NCBI GenBank assembly: GCA_900323505.1
Contig: OOIN01000003.1
Coordinates: 1,736,001-1,800,000 of the forward strand
Length of the DNA stretch: 64,000 bases
Direction of reading: 5' to 3'
From: Ustilago trichophora
Lineage: Eukaryota > Basidiomycota > Ustilaginomycetes > Ustilaginales > Ustilaginaceae
In this document: positions 38,885 to 49,281 of the stretch, in pieces
Position numbering within the stretch: the stretch's first letter is position 1
How the letters are laid out: each line of letters begins with the position of its first letter
The notes under the pieces: generated by a model
Seen by the model: only the letters and a program-made list of their open reading frames with translations
Told to the model about the DNA's origin: nothing
The model's database searches: none
Translations under genes and position numbers: made by a program

Positions 38885-40978
38885 ATGGCAAGCTTAGGAA
38901 GGCTTGGCGAGCCATCCGCCAAGGATGACGAAACGCTCTCTGTCAGCGCTGTCACCGACATCGAGTTGGACAGCACAGGAGCCGGCTCTCCACCTCCTTC
39001 GACGTTCGAACAAATCTTACCTTCTGAGGTAGCACAAAGTCTGCGCCCTGATTCTTCTGCCGATCCCACCAGCCCTGCAGCAACAGCGATGGCCCCACAC
39101 CAATCTCCCACCGCTTTCCAACCCACATTAGAATCAGCCCTCGGCGAGATCCTCGTCATCAGTGGAGGCAGCGGTTACAACGATCTGGTCGGCGCCACAC
39201 CAGGTGCAACATATGTCATGCCCATCTCTGACAACGGTGGCTCCTCGTCCGAAATCATACGCGTTCTTGGAGGTCCCTCCATCGGCGATCTTCGCTCTCG
39301 ACTCAACCGTCTCATCCCCACACCTTCGCGCCACGACCCCACCTCCTCCACCAGTGGACCGCTCCAGTCGAACGAAGCCATTCACAATCTGCTTTCCTAT
39401 CGCCTTCCTTCCACTGGCTCGTCGCGCGAAATCAAGCAGGAATGGATGGACATCCTCGAGGGCCGTCACCCTCTTTGGCGAGGGATCGAACCCGAGCGCA
39501 AAGAAGTTATTCGAGGCTTTCTTGTTCATTTCGAAAGCGAAGTCCTCCGTCGCGCACACAGACACTTTAACTTTCGCGGCGGATCCATTGGCAACTTTTT
39601 CCTCGCAGCGGCTCAGAAGTTCTTCAGATCCATCCAAAGCGCAATCTTCCTCTTCTCGGCGACGACGCAGATCAATACATCTGGAACTGGGATGGGTGGC
39701 AAGGTGCTTCCCGTCATCAATACCAATCACACCGCGACCATTGCGGCGGAACTGGAGGATGGGGAGATGGTCGTCGGACAGTGTGAGATCTCGCATCCTG
39801 CGCCGAAGAAGGTGATAAGCGGGGTAAAGATGGGAGGCTCGGCAAAGGCGATGGAGAGAGGAGGATCGTTGGGAAGTCAGCCTCCGGGGACACCATCGAG
39901 TGCTGTGTGGGATCCTCATCAGACAGGTCTCTTATCAGTCGACGCAATGGCTCTCGGAGATGGAGGGCCGTCAACGCCCGGGTTCGGACCTCCAGCGCAC
40001 TACCACATCAACGAGCCGTTCGCCTCGAACTACACTTCGGTGAATGCCAGCACGGACGCGCTCAAGATCCACAGCAACACGGTAGATGCCTCATCAGGCA
40101 GGCTAGGTGCTGCATCTACACCAGCAAGGAGCGCAGCAGGACCGAGTCCACTCTTTGCGCAATTGGTCGACGAACGAGCAGCTGCATACGCGCGGTCCTC
40201 GAAAGGTCTGACTACCGTCGGCAATCAAAAGGACGGGCTTGACCCCGAAGACGACGACCAAGACTCGCAAGATGGGCATGATCAAACCGACTCGCCGCGT
40301 GATGACAGCGCTGCTGAAGATGATCAACCCCCCGAGAAGCCGTCCACATCGCTGCCCACGATTGCGACCAACCGCAACAAGTCAGGACGCAAAGAAAAGA
40401 CAGGCAATATCATCTTCTCCAAGACCGAAGACGACAGTTGTTTGCCTTGTCCAATCCGACGCATTCTGTACGTCAACGCGTATCGAAACGAGATCTATCC
40501 TGCTCCCAATCCATCCTTTGTCACTGCGCTTGCACGTAGCAAGACCATCATCTATTCGTGCGGTTCGCTGTGGACCAGTCTTGTCCCCTGTCTCTCGCTA
40601 CGCAGTGTCGCATCGAGTATCGCCACCTCCCCGACTCTACAGTACAAAGTGCTTCTACTGAACACCGTTCAAGATCGCGAAACGAGAGGCATGCACGCCG
40701 TCGACTTCATCAGCGCCATCTGTGGATCGTTGAACCGCAGCGACCATCCAACAGACCAAGGCAGAGATGGTGGTCAAGGTTGGAAGACCAACAGACTCAT
40801 CACACACCTGGTCTACTTTGAACAGGGTCAAGTCAAGGTAGATCGACAAAGGATGGTGGAAATGGGAGTAAAGTGCGTGACGATGGAGCCGAGGTTGAGA
40901 GGTAAAAATGGTCTGCCGATGTTCGACGAAGAGGTGGTGAGGGAGGCACTTGTTCAAATCACCAGAGAGACTTTTTGA
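38885..40978 (+). CDS. CofD/YvcK-like (UPF0052) protein
   Basis: A 697-aa intronless protein of the family that includes bacterial YvcK and archaeal CofD. Most fungal members are uncharacterised. The Rossmann-type core begins near residue 88 with EILVISGGSGYNDLVGA and continues with YVMPISDNGGSSSEIIRVLGG and PSIGDLRSRLNRL. Later blocks are FNFRGGSIGNFFLAAAQ and, after a long Ser/Asp/Pro-rich insertion (about residues 330-510), RRILYVNAYRNEIYPAPNPS and YSCGSLWTSLVPCL. CofD transfers a phospholactyl group in coenzyme F420 synthesis, a pathway fungi are not known to have, so that reaction should not be assumed. The start is the first ATG in frame. Confidence 0.85.
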   Translation: MASLGRLGEPSAKDDETLSVSAVTDIELDSTGAGSPPPSTFEQILPSEVAQSLRPDSSADPTSPAATAMAPHQSPTAFQPTLESALGEILVISGGSGYNDLVGATPGATYVMPISDNGGSSSEIIRVLGGPSIGDLRSRLNRLIPTPSRHDPTSSTSGPLQSNEAIHNLLSYRLPSTGSSREIKQEWMDILEGRHPLWRGIEPERKEVIRGFLVHFESEVLRRAHRHFNFRGGSIGNFFLAAAQKFFRSIQSAIFLFSATTQINTSGTGMGGKVLPVINTNHTATIAAELEDGEMVVGQCEISHPAPKKVISGVKMGGSAKAMERGGSLGSQPPGTPSSAVWDPHQTGLLSVDAMALGDGGPSTPGFGPPAHYHINEPFASNYTSVNASTDALKIHSNTVDASSGRLGAASTPARSAAGPSPLFAQLVDERAAAYARSSKGLTTVGNQKDGLDPEDDDQDSQDGHDQTDSPRDDSAAEDDQPPEKPSTSLPTIATNRNKSGRKEKTGNIIFSKTEDDSCLPCPIRRILYVNAYRNEIYPAPNPSFVTALARSKTIIYSCGSLWTSLVPCLSLRSVASSIATSPTLQYKVLLLNTVQDRETRGMHAVDFISAICGSLNRSDHPTDQGRDGGQGWKTNRLITHLVYFEQGQVKVDRQRMVEMGVKCVTMEPRLRGKNGLPMFDEEVVREALVQITRETF

Positions 40979-41214
40979 CTGCCACGCCGTATGCATAAGG
41001 TCTGGGTCGGCGATGGTAATTGTACCCGGAAGAACCACTAGCAGAGCAAACATACAAACGAGCTGTGATGGTAGAGTTTACGATTTGAGCCATGTCGATT
41101 TTGGTTACGATTATGATTGTGTACAAGTGAGGCAGGCCTACAATCTATTTGGCGGTGATGTCGTTTGATCCCGAAACCCAAGACGATTTTAGACAACACA
41201 ATTGCGGCGACGAT
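40979..41214. other. Convergent 3' intergenic region
   Basis: Short stretch between the ends of the CofD-like and GAL7 genes; nothing notable. Confidence 0.4.
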
Positions 41215-42468
41215 CTATTTTTGCTCCATAGTAGCAAGATAATGGGTATCCTGGCACTCCCTGATTCGCTTTGCCGCCTGTTCGGCTGTCAGATCGCGCT
41301 GTGGTTCGGCCATCATTTCGAAGCCGACCAAGAACTTTCTAACCGAGGCAGAGCGGAGCAGCGGCGGGTAGAAGTGCACGTGGAATTGGGCATATTCGTC
41401 CTCTTGCTGCGTTGCGATTTGGGTTGGCTGCTGGTGGATACCCATCGAGTAAGGGAAGGAACATTTGAAGACGTTGTCGAGCTTGCAGGTGATCTCTGCA
41501 ATGATGCGGGCTAGCGAAACGACCTCGAGCTCGGTCATCTGTAGGACGTTTCGGATCTGACGCTGTGCAGGAAGAAGGAGAACTTCAAAGGGCCAGACTG
41601 CCCAGTAGGGGACGATGGCTACAAAGTGTTGGTTGGAGGTGATGACACGCGGTTGACCGGGAGTGGTCAATTCGAGCTTGGCCAAGGTGAGCAACATTGA
41701 GGGTCTTCCGTGATCGTCCAAGGCGCCGAGGTTGATCTTGTCGTCCTGGTTGACGGGGTCGTGCGCCCAATCGCGGAGCGAGGCGAGCTCCTTACTCGGC
41801 TCTTCGGGGATGTAATCGAGAGACCAGACCTGTCCGTGAGGATGCGGATTGGAGCAGCCCATTGCGGAGCCCTTGTTTTCAAAGATCTGGATATACTTGA
41901 CAAAGGGATTCTCGGCAGGGATCTGCTTGTAGATCTTCTGCCAGCTCTGGATGATGGGTACGATGTGTTGATCTGGCGAGAAGGGAGGCGTGCTAAGCTG
42001 TGCGAGCGTAAGGTTGTGCTGCGGGTTGAAGCAGATAACGTAGCATCGGCCGCGAGCCGGCTGAGACTGGAGCAATGGATGCTGCTTTGACTCTGCGGCG
42101 ACTTCGTGGGGCATGAGGGCAGCGTAATCGTTTTCGAAGAAAAAGGTAGATGCGTAGTTGTCGTTCTTAGCACCCGTGGCACGAGTGTTGCCGGGACAGA
42201 GGTAGCACTTTTCGTCGTAAGCGGGGAGTGAAGTACCCTGGGGCTTCTCTTCTTGGCCCTGCCACGGTCGCTTGGTGCGGTGGGGCGAGCAGAGGACCCA
42301 GCTGCGCGTTAGAGGGTTGTATCGGCGGTGGGGGTGCTCGGTCGCATCAAATTCTGGGAGTTCGGTGTGAGAGCCTCCGGCAATACCGTTGGTGTGAGAG
42401 GTGCCATTGACGAGACCGTTTGTGTGTCGATTGGGGTGACTGCTACCGTTGGCTGAGCTGCCGTTCAT
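41215..42468 (-). CDS. GAL7: Galactose-1-phosphate uridylyltransferase
   Basis: Leloir-pathway enzyme that exchanges galactose-1-phosphate and UDP-glucose to give UDP-galactose and glucose-1-phosphate in the cytosol. The intronless gene encodes 417 aa. Visible motifs: HPHRRYNPLTRSWVLCSPHR at the start of the domain, a zinc Cys pair in EKCYLCPGN, the catalytic HxH loop SNPHPHGQVWS (nucleophile His211), and the C-terminal QFHVHFYPPLLRSASVRKF. About 45 N-terminal residues rich in Asn, Gly, Ser and His extend beyond the usual enzyme. No galactokinase or epimerase gene lies nearby, so there is no GAL1-GAL10-GAL7 cluster here. An AT-rich TATATATA sits only 6-14 bp before the ATG, too close to act as this gene's TATA box. 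Confidence 0.95.
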   Translation of the reverse strand: MNGSSANGSSHPNRHTNGLVNGTSHTNGIAGGSHTELPEFDATEHPHRRYNPLTRSWVLCSPHRTKRPWQGQEEKPQGTSLPAYDEKCYLCPGNTRATGAKNDNYASTFFFENDYAALMPHEVAAESKQHPLLQSQPARGRCYVICFNPQHNLTLAQLSTPPFSPDQHIVPIIQSWQKIYKQIPAENPFVKYIQIFENKGSAMGCSNPHPHGQVWSLDYIPEEPSKELASLRDWAHDPVNQDDKINLGALDDHGRPSMLLTLAKLELTTPGQPRVITSNQHFVAIVPYWAVWPFEVLLLPAQRQIRNVLQMTELEVVSLARIIAEITCKLDNVFKCSFPYSMGIHQQPTQIATQQEDEYAQFHVHFYPPLLRSASVRKFLVGFEMMAEPQRDLTAEQAAKRIRECQDTHYLATMEQK

Positions 42469-43671
42469 GATGAATATATATGGATGTCGTGTGGCTTATA
42501 ATCCAAATTGAATTGAGAAAGCTACTAGGACGCAGAATACAAGATGCGTGTGCAGATCGTTGCCTTGATGATGCTACCTGAGAATATTCGCGTTCCACTT
42601 GAAGATATCGATGATGTGAAAGAATCCAGGAAGGTTGTCCAGCTGCCGATCCTGATCCGTGTGTGGTGAGTGCTTGGGCGTAGTCGGCGAAAGACAAAGG
42701 CAGTTGGAGGTAGAGCTAGATTCCTACCGAGGGTGTGATGGTGTGATGATGGAGTGAAGGGATGAAGGAAAAGAAGAGGGGAATACGATGATAACTTGTT
42801 GGAGAGCAGCTTGGTGAAAGGTCGAGGAGGAGCTACTTGGTGTAGTTGGCTGGTCTTTGTCGGTGCTCGATACAGAGTAAGGGCCATTGCATTGAAAAAT
42901 GATGTCGGCGGCCAGCAACTGTGCATGCAGGAGGAGCAAAGATGACCGTGGGCATTTCGACACTATTTTGTAGCTGAATTCCGTAGGCGAGCGGAGCGTG
43001 GGGACGCTGGAAGGACGACTGTCGAAATTCATCATCAATCTCTCTCTCACTCATGACGCGCTTTTGCTGCAATCAGACCCTGACAGTCGCTCGCTCTCCC
43101 TTTTCACCTTGACCTTCAAGTCCGAACTCGAATTCCGACCACCCAAGCTCGGCCCTGTGGCTTGCAAACTGCAAAATCAATATCATGTACCGACCAATTC
43201 CGAAGACCGGCAAATATCGACCCTCCCATTCTACCTCTTGCTCTCTGTAAAGCACATCGCACGCAATCACGCCTCAAACAATCAGCTAGCACACCAGATG
43301 TCTTGTCTCTTGCAGTGGGGTCACCTAGATCAGGAACTCAAATCGGCCACAAGACGAGCTTCATCTTTTTCACCAACAATTCATCCGGAGCAGTTGACAC
43401 AGAAAAGAGACGCCCGGTGAGCCTAACGTCATCGGTACTGTATCTGGGGATGCATTCTACAATTCAAGCAGAAAGGATGCAAAAAAAAAGCCTCCGGTAC
43501 ACGTCTCACAACTTAGCAAAGCGAGCAAAGAGTGCTCGGAAATCTCACCGGCTTCCACTCCGCTCGCACATGTGTCGATCTTCGGAAAGATTGCCAGACA
43601 AGACGTCTCCGGAGTATTTTGTCAAGCCTACGGTACCACGTATCGCATGACTAGCGCTGCGGTACTTGGGT
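42469..43671. other. Intergenic region between GAL7 and the EXPERA gene
   Basis: About 1.2 kb upstream of GAL7 and downstream of the EXPERA gene. No reading frame here has an ATG and recognisable motifs. A TACTGTA is at 43436-43442 and an A-run at about 43481-43489. Confidence 0.45.
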
Positions 43672-44566
43672 TTACTGCTCCTTGCCGTGCTCCTTGTGAA
43701 TCGCCGGTGTGCTCGGCAGGAGCTTGACAGTGCGCAGAATCATATCGACCGTCAGCAGCGTGGGAATGATGCAGAAAGGAATGTAGTTTCTGTTGCGGCA
43801 AGGGCGTGACGAAAAGGTCAAGTATGAGATCCTGTCAGCTGCTGTACATCAGGTGATAACTAGGCAGTTGGCCTACTTACTGGAGGAGGCCTCCGACCTG
43901 AGCCGAAGTGAGCCCGCTGCCATCTTTGCCGTAGAGGACGCTGCAGATGCATTGCAGTGTCGAAGATGCCGCTGTGAATCAGCATTCACAGGAGTGCAAT
44001 CAGGTAGAGCAATCGTTGCGGACACGTCAGTCTATCCATCCCATTCTACATCCAGTCTACCTTCCTTGTAAAATCAATAGCTACTTACCGAGTGTTCCAT
44101 ACGCAACCATGAGCGGGTAGGTACGCTTCTCATCTGCAATATCAAACGTCAACACACGGATCAAGCTAGCCATTAGTCACATCGACTTCCACGCATTCCA
44201 CACCAGTCTTCCCTGGCGCAACTCACCATTCCACAACCCCCAAATGCCAACCACAAAACACGGAATCTGGAATACCGTCTCGCTCGCCAGCAGAACTCTG
44301 AACCAAACATGCTCCGGCGAGCTCTCCGCCGCAGCCAGCAGGAACGGATCCTTTGAGCTGGTCAAATAGTCTTGCAGCACCTTGCGCAGTGGTTCAGGAA
44401 ATAGGCGCTGCGAGTAGGGCGGGTAGGTCAGCTGAGCATCGATTGCAATCGAGGCCAAAAGGTGGATGCCAAAATATGCCAAATACAGCACGTCCAGCGG
44501 TCGCTCAGTGAGAGTCTTCGGCCTGCCCACTGCTGCCGGTGCTGCTGCTGGTCCTGCTCGCTCCAT
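43672..44566 (-). CDS. EXPERA-domain membrane protein (TMEM97 / sigma-2 receptor family)
   Basis: Four-TM ER-type membrane protein of the sterol-related EXPERA superfamily. Four exons are needed: 44227-44566, 44089-44133, 43881-43971 and 43672-43789, giving 197 aa (introns 44134-44226, 43972-44088, 43790-43880). Exon 1 starts with MERAGPAAAPAAVG and carries the first segments (LYLAYFGIHLLASIAIDAQ, then VWFRVLLASETVFQIPCFVV). Exon 2 encodes the conserved DEKRTYPLMVAYGTL. Exon 4 encodes NYIPFCIIPTLLTVDMILR and a charged Lys-rich tail (HKEHGKEQ) that may act in ER retention. TMEM97 proteins bind sterols and regulate sterol trafficking; that role is inferred. All junctions were placed by eye from GT/AG sites and reading frame. 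Confidence 0.85.
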
Positions 44567-44898
44567 TGTCGTTGTAATGAGAGAGTGTGGATGTCGATAG
44601 ACGGCGTCGATCAACAAAGGGCGACGGAGCAATCTAGCAGAAGGTGGCCCGATCGCAAGTTGTCTTCAAACCCGCGTGTGGTGGGTTCTTTCTTCCAACT
44701 CAACACGTCGGCAATTTTTAAAGCTGCTTTCTCTACTCTCCGTAATCGGATCCGATTCCACCCCGATTCCCACTGCGCCCCACAGGTGAGCACCATTGTA
44801 GACTCGGTCGACTTAAATCGAGCATGCATTGCGATTGAGTCACCCACTGACAGTATTACAAGAAACAGGACAAGAAGCACTTCTACCTAGAGCAGATG
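44567..44898. other. Intergenic region between the EXPERA gene and the Zn2Cys6 gene
   Basis: Promoter of the EXPERA gene and 3' end of the regulator gene; nothing coding seen. Confidence 0.4.
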
Positions 44899-47130
44899 TT
44901 AATAGTTGGACGGTGTCTCGCGAGCATTGGGAACCGCGTTCGGCTCGATATGCGTCTCTAGGAATGCATTCAAGTCGAACGGGCTGGCCCCAGTTGTCGT
45001 GGTCGAGGCTGGCGTCTTTTGGGTGAAAGGCACTGGATGTGGGCTCGCGGACGCTGGGCCGATGGCTGCATTCACAAAAGGCAGACCGGCGAGAAAGTCA
45101 TTCATGGACCCACCGAATGTTGCCAAATCATCGGTGCCTGGCGTGCTCCAGGACGCAACGCTGCTCATCGGCGCCGATGGAACCCCGGCTCCACCCCCAC
45201 CATTGTTCCACTGCATATCCGTCACGTCCGATACAAGTGCGGGCATGGCGGAATCTTGGAAAGCAGCCGCGGGTTCAAACACGCTCGAAAACTGCTCGCG
45301 CTCCAGCTGCAGCTTGGCATCGTTGATCGTGCCCAGTCCCGGGATCATCTCGAACTCGGTGTACAAGCTTGAAAGAATCTTGCGCATCCTCGCCGCTTCG
45401 GCCTGTGTATCGGGATGGCACTGATACGTGCTGAACGCGTAGATCATCCTGCCAGCCTTTGAAAGCAAGTCGGCGGTGAGTTCGTGCAGCCCGGATTTGA
45501 AGGTCAGCTTGGCAATCTCGAGCGTGTAGTATGCGCCGCCCTTGATGGAACTGCGGAACGCGATCGAGCTATAGTCTAGCAAGTTGACGAATGCAAACGA
45601 TGGCGGCACGGAAATCGATGCCAGCTGTGGGCAGATCTCGGACATGCGGTCCAGCGCTGTCAGCAGCAGCGAATCCAGACGCTGTCGTGCTCGCAGGTAC
45701 ACGCTGCCATCAAGTCGTGTACCTTGCACCGGGCGTTGCAGTCCATGCGCCTGCACAAGCGTATGAATGCATCGGTACTGGCTCCACAAGAGCAGACTGA
45801 GGAAGGCTTTGCGCACCAGGATCGAGATGATGTCTTCGCTCGTATTGTCGTGAGGGATCAGCTGTCGAAGCGTCGCGCCATGAGTTTCGCCTGCGGAAGT
45901 ATTCCATTTCAGTGCCTCTGGGATCTGCCTCTCGAAGCGTTCTAGCTCCATCAGCACCTCAAGAATCGCAGACGGCGGAATGCCCATCCGTCGAGACTTG
46001 GCAGCACAGATGGTGAGATTGTTGGTTCGCAGTACCGATGCCATGACGGAAAGCTGCCACGCCCACTGATTTCCTATTGGTCCTCCAAGGTCGGCCATCA
46101 TGGCGTCCGGGTCGATGTCCTCTTGCAGAAGCTGATGTCGGTCAAACATGTCGAAGCTGCGGATGATATCGTTGGTAGCGGCGACAGCGAGAATGAGAGG
46201 CATTCGCTCATCGTTGACTTCGCAAAGGATTCGACGCTCCGGCGTGCTGTGTTTGAGTCGCTTTGCTTTGACCACGGGATCCTCTTTCGAGCGGTTGAGA
46301 CCGTGATGGGTCAGAAGACGGATCATCTTGGTGTGGCTCATGGGATGCACGAAGCCAGCATCAATGCTTGAGGTGGTGGCTTCTTCGACGGCCTTGTTGC
46401 GAGCAGGCACGTCAAAGGTGAGCAGGATGGCCTCCAAGACGTCGAGCGACACGGTGATATCCTTGGTGCATGCTTGTGAGACCAGCTTTTCCAGACGGCG
46501 GTAGATGCGCGCCTGAAGATCAAAACGCTGAGACGCATAGCCCAGCTGCACAACGCCGACACAGGCCACTGCGAGGATGAGGATGTCGGTTGGTGGGAAG
46601 GTGTCGTAGTCGGTTGAGGAGGATGCGACACCGTCTAGCTTGCTGAGATAGCGTCGGTATCTGGGGTAAAAGTGACGTGGATGCACTGCCGGGTTGCACC
46701 AATAGGTGGTTCTGAAGTGTGAAGCGACGGCATCGTCCAAGATGGCACGAGTGAGACCGCGGACGTTGAGCATGTCGGGTTCCATCGCAGGACCAGGCGT
46801 GACAAAGGTGTCTTGACCAGGCCCAGCGCCAGCAGGGTCAAAGGAGGCCATAGGACGAGACGGAGTCGCACCGTTCATTGGGCCACCATCTTGAGCGTCG
46901 GACTTCTTGCGCTTCTTTTTAGATGCATTATCGGCGCCAGAAGTGGCATCGTTGTCGGATTCATCCGGGCGATTTGGGCGAGCATCGTCGGTGATGATGC
47001 AGTCGTAGCCTCGTGCGGTACAGAAGGAGCAGAGAGAGATGCCTTCGGCGTTGCGTTGATCTTTGTCGCATTTGACCTTCTTGCGGCGGCATGGATCGCA
47101 CGAGGCTCGCGGTGTTCCACGCTTGCCCAT
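44899..47130 (-). CDS. Zn2Cys6 fungal transcription factor
   Basis: Nuclear DNA-binding regulator, 743 aa, no introns. The binuclear zinc cluster is at the N-terminus: CDPCRRKKVKC then CSFCTARGYDC, cysteines 11, 14, 21, 34, 37 and 44. The third-to-fourth spacing (12 residues) is longer than in Gal4. A basic KKKRKK stretch near residue 70 is a likely nuclear signal. The middle region (about 130-560) is helical and matches the layout of the fungal-specific transcription factor domain: ILAVACVGVVQLGYASQRFD, then LEAILLTFDVPARNK. The C-terminus is rich in Ser, Ala, Gly and Pro and may activate transcription. The target genes cannot be inferred; the neighbours are housekeeping-like. Confidence 0.92.
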   Translation of the reverse strand: MGKRGTPRASCDPCRRKKVKCDKDQRNAEGISLCSFCTARGYDCIITDDARPNRPDESDNDATSGADNASKKKRKKSDAQDGGPMNGATPSRPMASFDPAGAGPGQDTFVTPGPAMEPDMLNVRGLTRAILDDAVASHFRTTYWCNPAVHPRHFYPRYRRYLSKLDGVASSSTDYDTFPPTDILILAVACVGVVQLGYASQRFDLQARIYRRLEKLVSQACTKDITVSLDVLEAILLTFDVPARNKAVEEATTSSIDAGFVHPMSHTKMIRLLTHHGLNRSKEDPVVKAKRLKHSTPERRILCEVNDERMPLILAVAATNDIIRSFDMFDRHQLLQEDIDPDAMMADLGGPIGNQWAWQLSVMASVLRTNNLTICAAKSRRMGIPPSAILEVLMELERFERQIPEALKWNTSAGETHGATLRQLIPHDNTSEDIISILVRKAFLSLLLWSQYRCIHTLVQAHGLQRPVQGTRLDGSVYLRARQRLDSLLLTALDRMSEICPQLASISVPPSFAFVNLLDYSSIAFRSSIKGGAYYTLEIAKLTFKSGLHELTADLLSKAGRMIYAFSTYQCHPDTQAEAARMRKILSSLYTEFEMIPGLGTINDAKLQLEREQFSSVFEPAAAFQDSAMPALVSDVTDMQWNNGGGGAGVPSAPMSSVASWSTPGTDDLATFGGSMNDFLAGLPFVNAAIGPASASPHPVPFTQKTPASTTTTGASPFDLNAFLETHIEPNAVPNARETPSNY

Positions 47131-48098
47131 GGTTCGATGTTGACAGCAATAGCTGGTAGTGGATGCAAGTTGTTAGGATAAGAGAGTAGAGGCAGATGAT
47201 TGTTGATGAGGGACGTTCTTATGGTAGGTTCGGTAGACCTTGACTGGCGTTTTCCATCCTTTGAAGCTAGTGCTAACGTTCAAGCTGGTGTCGAGGATCC
47301 ATGTATGGAAGGCCTGTTATGTAGGGAAGTAAAGGCAGCTTCGATGTGACAGAAGTTAATGATAGAGCGCCCCGGGGCTGGTCGCCGTTGTGACAAAAGA
47401 CAACGGGTCTGAGCACAGCCTCGCGCGGTCGGATCGATGAGAGGCGCCACGCCACACTGCGAGCGAAGCGCACAAAAGTGTCTCCGCCGGTACGGACGAC
47501 AAAGTCTATGTGGAGCGCATGAAGATCTGCATGCGAAGCGAGACAGACAATCTTATCGCACGAGGCGTATCTCGTGAGGCGCAGGAATCAGCGAATCGGA
47601 CCGGTGAAGTGGGTGCCACGTTGACACAGCCGTCAGCGATTGCGTTTCGCCTGACGAGGGAACGATGATACCAGTGGGTCGTCGGTGGTGCAAGTGGAGA
47701 CGAAGGTGTGCTTGGACTTTCTTGTCGTATGCACGTACTTGTAACCCTTAGGACAGGAGACGACGACGCAAAAGGGAATTTCCTCAGCGCGCGATTCGCG
47801 ATACGCAGACGCTCATTAGCGCCAATCTTGGCCGAACGGTCGAGCAGGGGAAAAAAAAGACCCAGATTGTCACTTATCAGCGGTCTGACACTTTCATGAA
47901 AACCGCGGGGTAAAAGCCGGCGGACGGAAGTGCCTCCACTCCGGCTGTGTACAGTCAACAGCTGGCCGGTGCGACCTAGTTCGGCGCATCAACTAGGAAA
48001 GCAATGCTTCATACCATCATCTCTCCCTAGATCTTCTTGAAACAACCACATTCAGACCACATCTTCTCAGGTCAAGAAGAGGCTCTTGAAACGTCATC
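47131..48098. other. Divergent promoter region between the Zn2Cys6 and AhpD-like genes
   Basis: About 970 bp without a supported gene. A 151-codon frame on the minus strand (47506-47958) starts with TTG and has no recognisable motifs. Confidence 0.5.
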
Positions 48099-49228
48099 AT
48101 GTCCAAAGGTCGCTCTCTTCCACCTGCGCTTAAACAGCTGCTCCAGCAGCCAACCTTCCCAGCTCGCGCATCAAAGCTGTCAGCATCGACACAATTGCCC
48201 GCCGGGAGATCCGCCAACCCTTCGCCCACTCCCAAGCTGTCTAGCGTTGGTCAGCATTTCCAGAGCTTGCAGGCAGAGGCCAAGCAAAAGGGCATTGGCT
48301 GGGGCGAATGGGTCTCGATTGCAACTGCAACACTGTTCACTCTCAACAACCCAGGAAGTTTGCAGGCGCTACACCGCTTTGCTGCCGGTGACAAGGCAGG
48401 CGATTTAGAGCATAGGACCAATGTTGCGCTATTGATGCGCGAGACAGGTCTCAAGTGTATTGGCTTTATCGGCATTCCAAAGGTGATCAACAATCTCGCT
48501 GCGCTCAGGAAAGCTGTCGAGGAAGATGCAGAGCTAGTCAAGGCTCTGCCAACCGAGCCGAGAAGGTGAGTAAGGTTCTAGATCTCCAGAAGTACTGTAC
48601 AAGCGAGATGATACTCATTTCTCGTATATTCGTTTTCTGACCACAGACAAATCAAGTCGGACCGTCTCGAAGCGGTGCACAAGGCCGCCTACAGCCTGTG
48701 GGACGACATCTACACTCCTCATTCCCAAAAGCTGCTCAAAATCCTTGGCACCTCTCATCCCGACCTTCCCGTCTTTATCGTGGAATCCGAGTACGGTCCC
48801 CTCTTCTCCTCCCCCGCCTCGTTCACCCTACCTTCGGACCCGGACTCGTCCAACAAGGAGCCCAACTGGGACGTCAACCGTCTGCGAACCTCGCTGGTTG
48901 CCATCTCGGCTCTGAGAGCCCAGGGTGGAGTAGGACCACAGGTGACAAGCCACGTATGGGGCCTGATGAAAGCCAAAGATTCGATCAAGCCGGAGGATTC
49001 CAACAAGCAGGGACTCGAATGGCTGACCACCGAAGAAGGTGCGCTTTGGGTGGTGCGCACTGTTGATGGTGTAAGTATCCGCATCTGCCTTTCCGCTCAT
49101 TCGTTCCGAGTGATTGTTGACGCCGAACCGCATTCGCACTCGTCCACCTCTCGGTCACGCTATAGATCTGCGAGGCCATCGAAGGAGCCGAAGAACATGA
49201 AGGCCAAGGCAAGGAGAGCAAGCTCTGA
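48099..49228 (+). CDS. AhpD / carboxymuconolactone-decarboxylase-like protein
   Basis: Three exons, 48099-48565, 48647-49070 and 49166-49228 (introns 48566-48646 and 49071-49165), encode 317 aa. The helical core contains LMRETGLKCIGFIGIPKVIN then NLAALRKAV, which resembles the AhpD-like fold of fungal carboxymuconolactone-decarboxylase relatives. The classical redox pair CxxC is not present, so peroxidase-type activity is doubtful. The N-terminus is Ser/Pro-rich with a basic start, weakly suggestive of mitochondrial import. The last exon adds the acidic tail ICEAIEGAEEHEGQGKESKL. Function is unknown. The gene ends 53 bp from the convergent 5-phosphatase gene. Confidence 0.65.
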
Positions 49229-49281
49229 TCACACGCAACTGAAAAGCGACAACTGGTTGGCAATACGAAGCAATTACAACA

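Noticed and set aside
42474..42482. TATATATA immediately before the GAL7 start codon
   Set aside because: It is only 6-14 bp from the ATG. No downstream in-frame methionine precedes the conserved domain, so it cannot be the TATA box for a functional GAL7 mRNA.
43162..43650. 162-codon plus-strand frame downstream of the EXPERA gene
   Set aside because: Starts with TTG, has a Ser/Arg/Lys-rich random-looking composition and no motifs.
47506..47958. 151-codon minus-strand frame in the Zn2Cys6/AhpD-like promoter region
   Set aside because: Starts with TTG and shows no domain or coding-like codon pattern.
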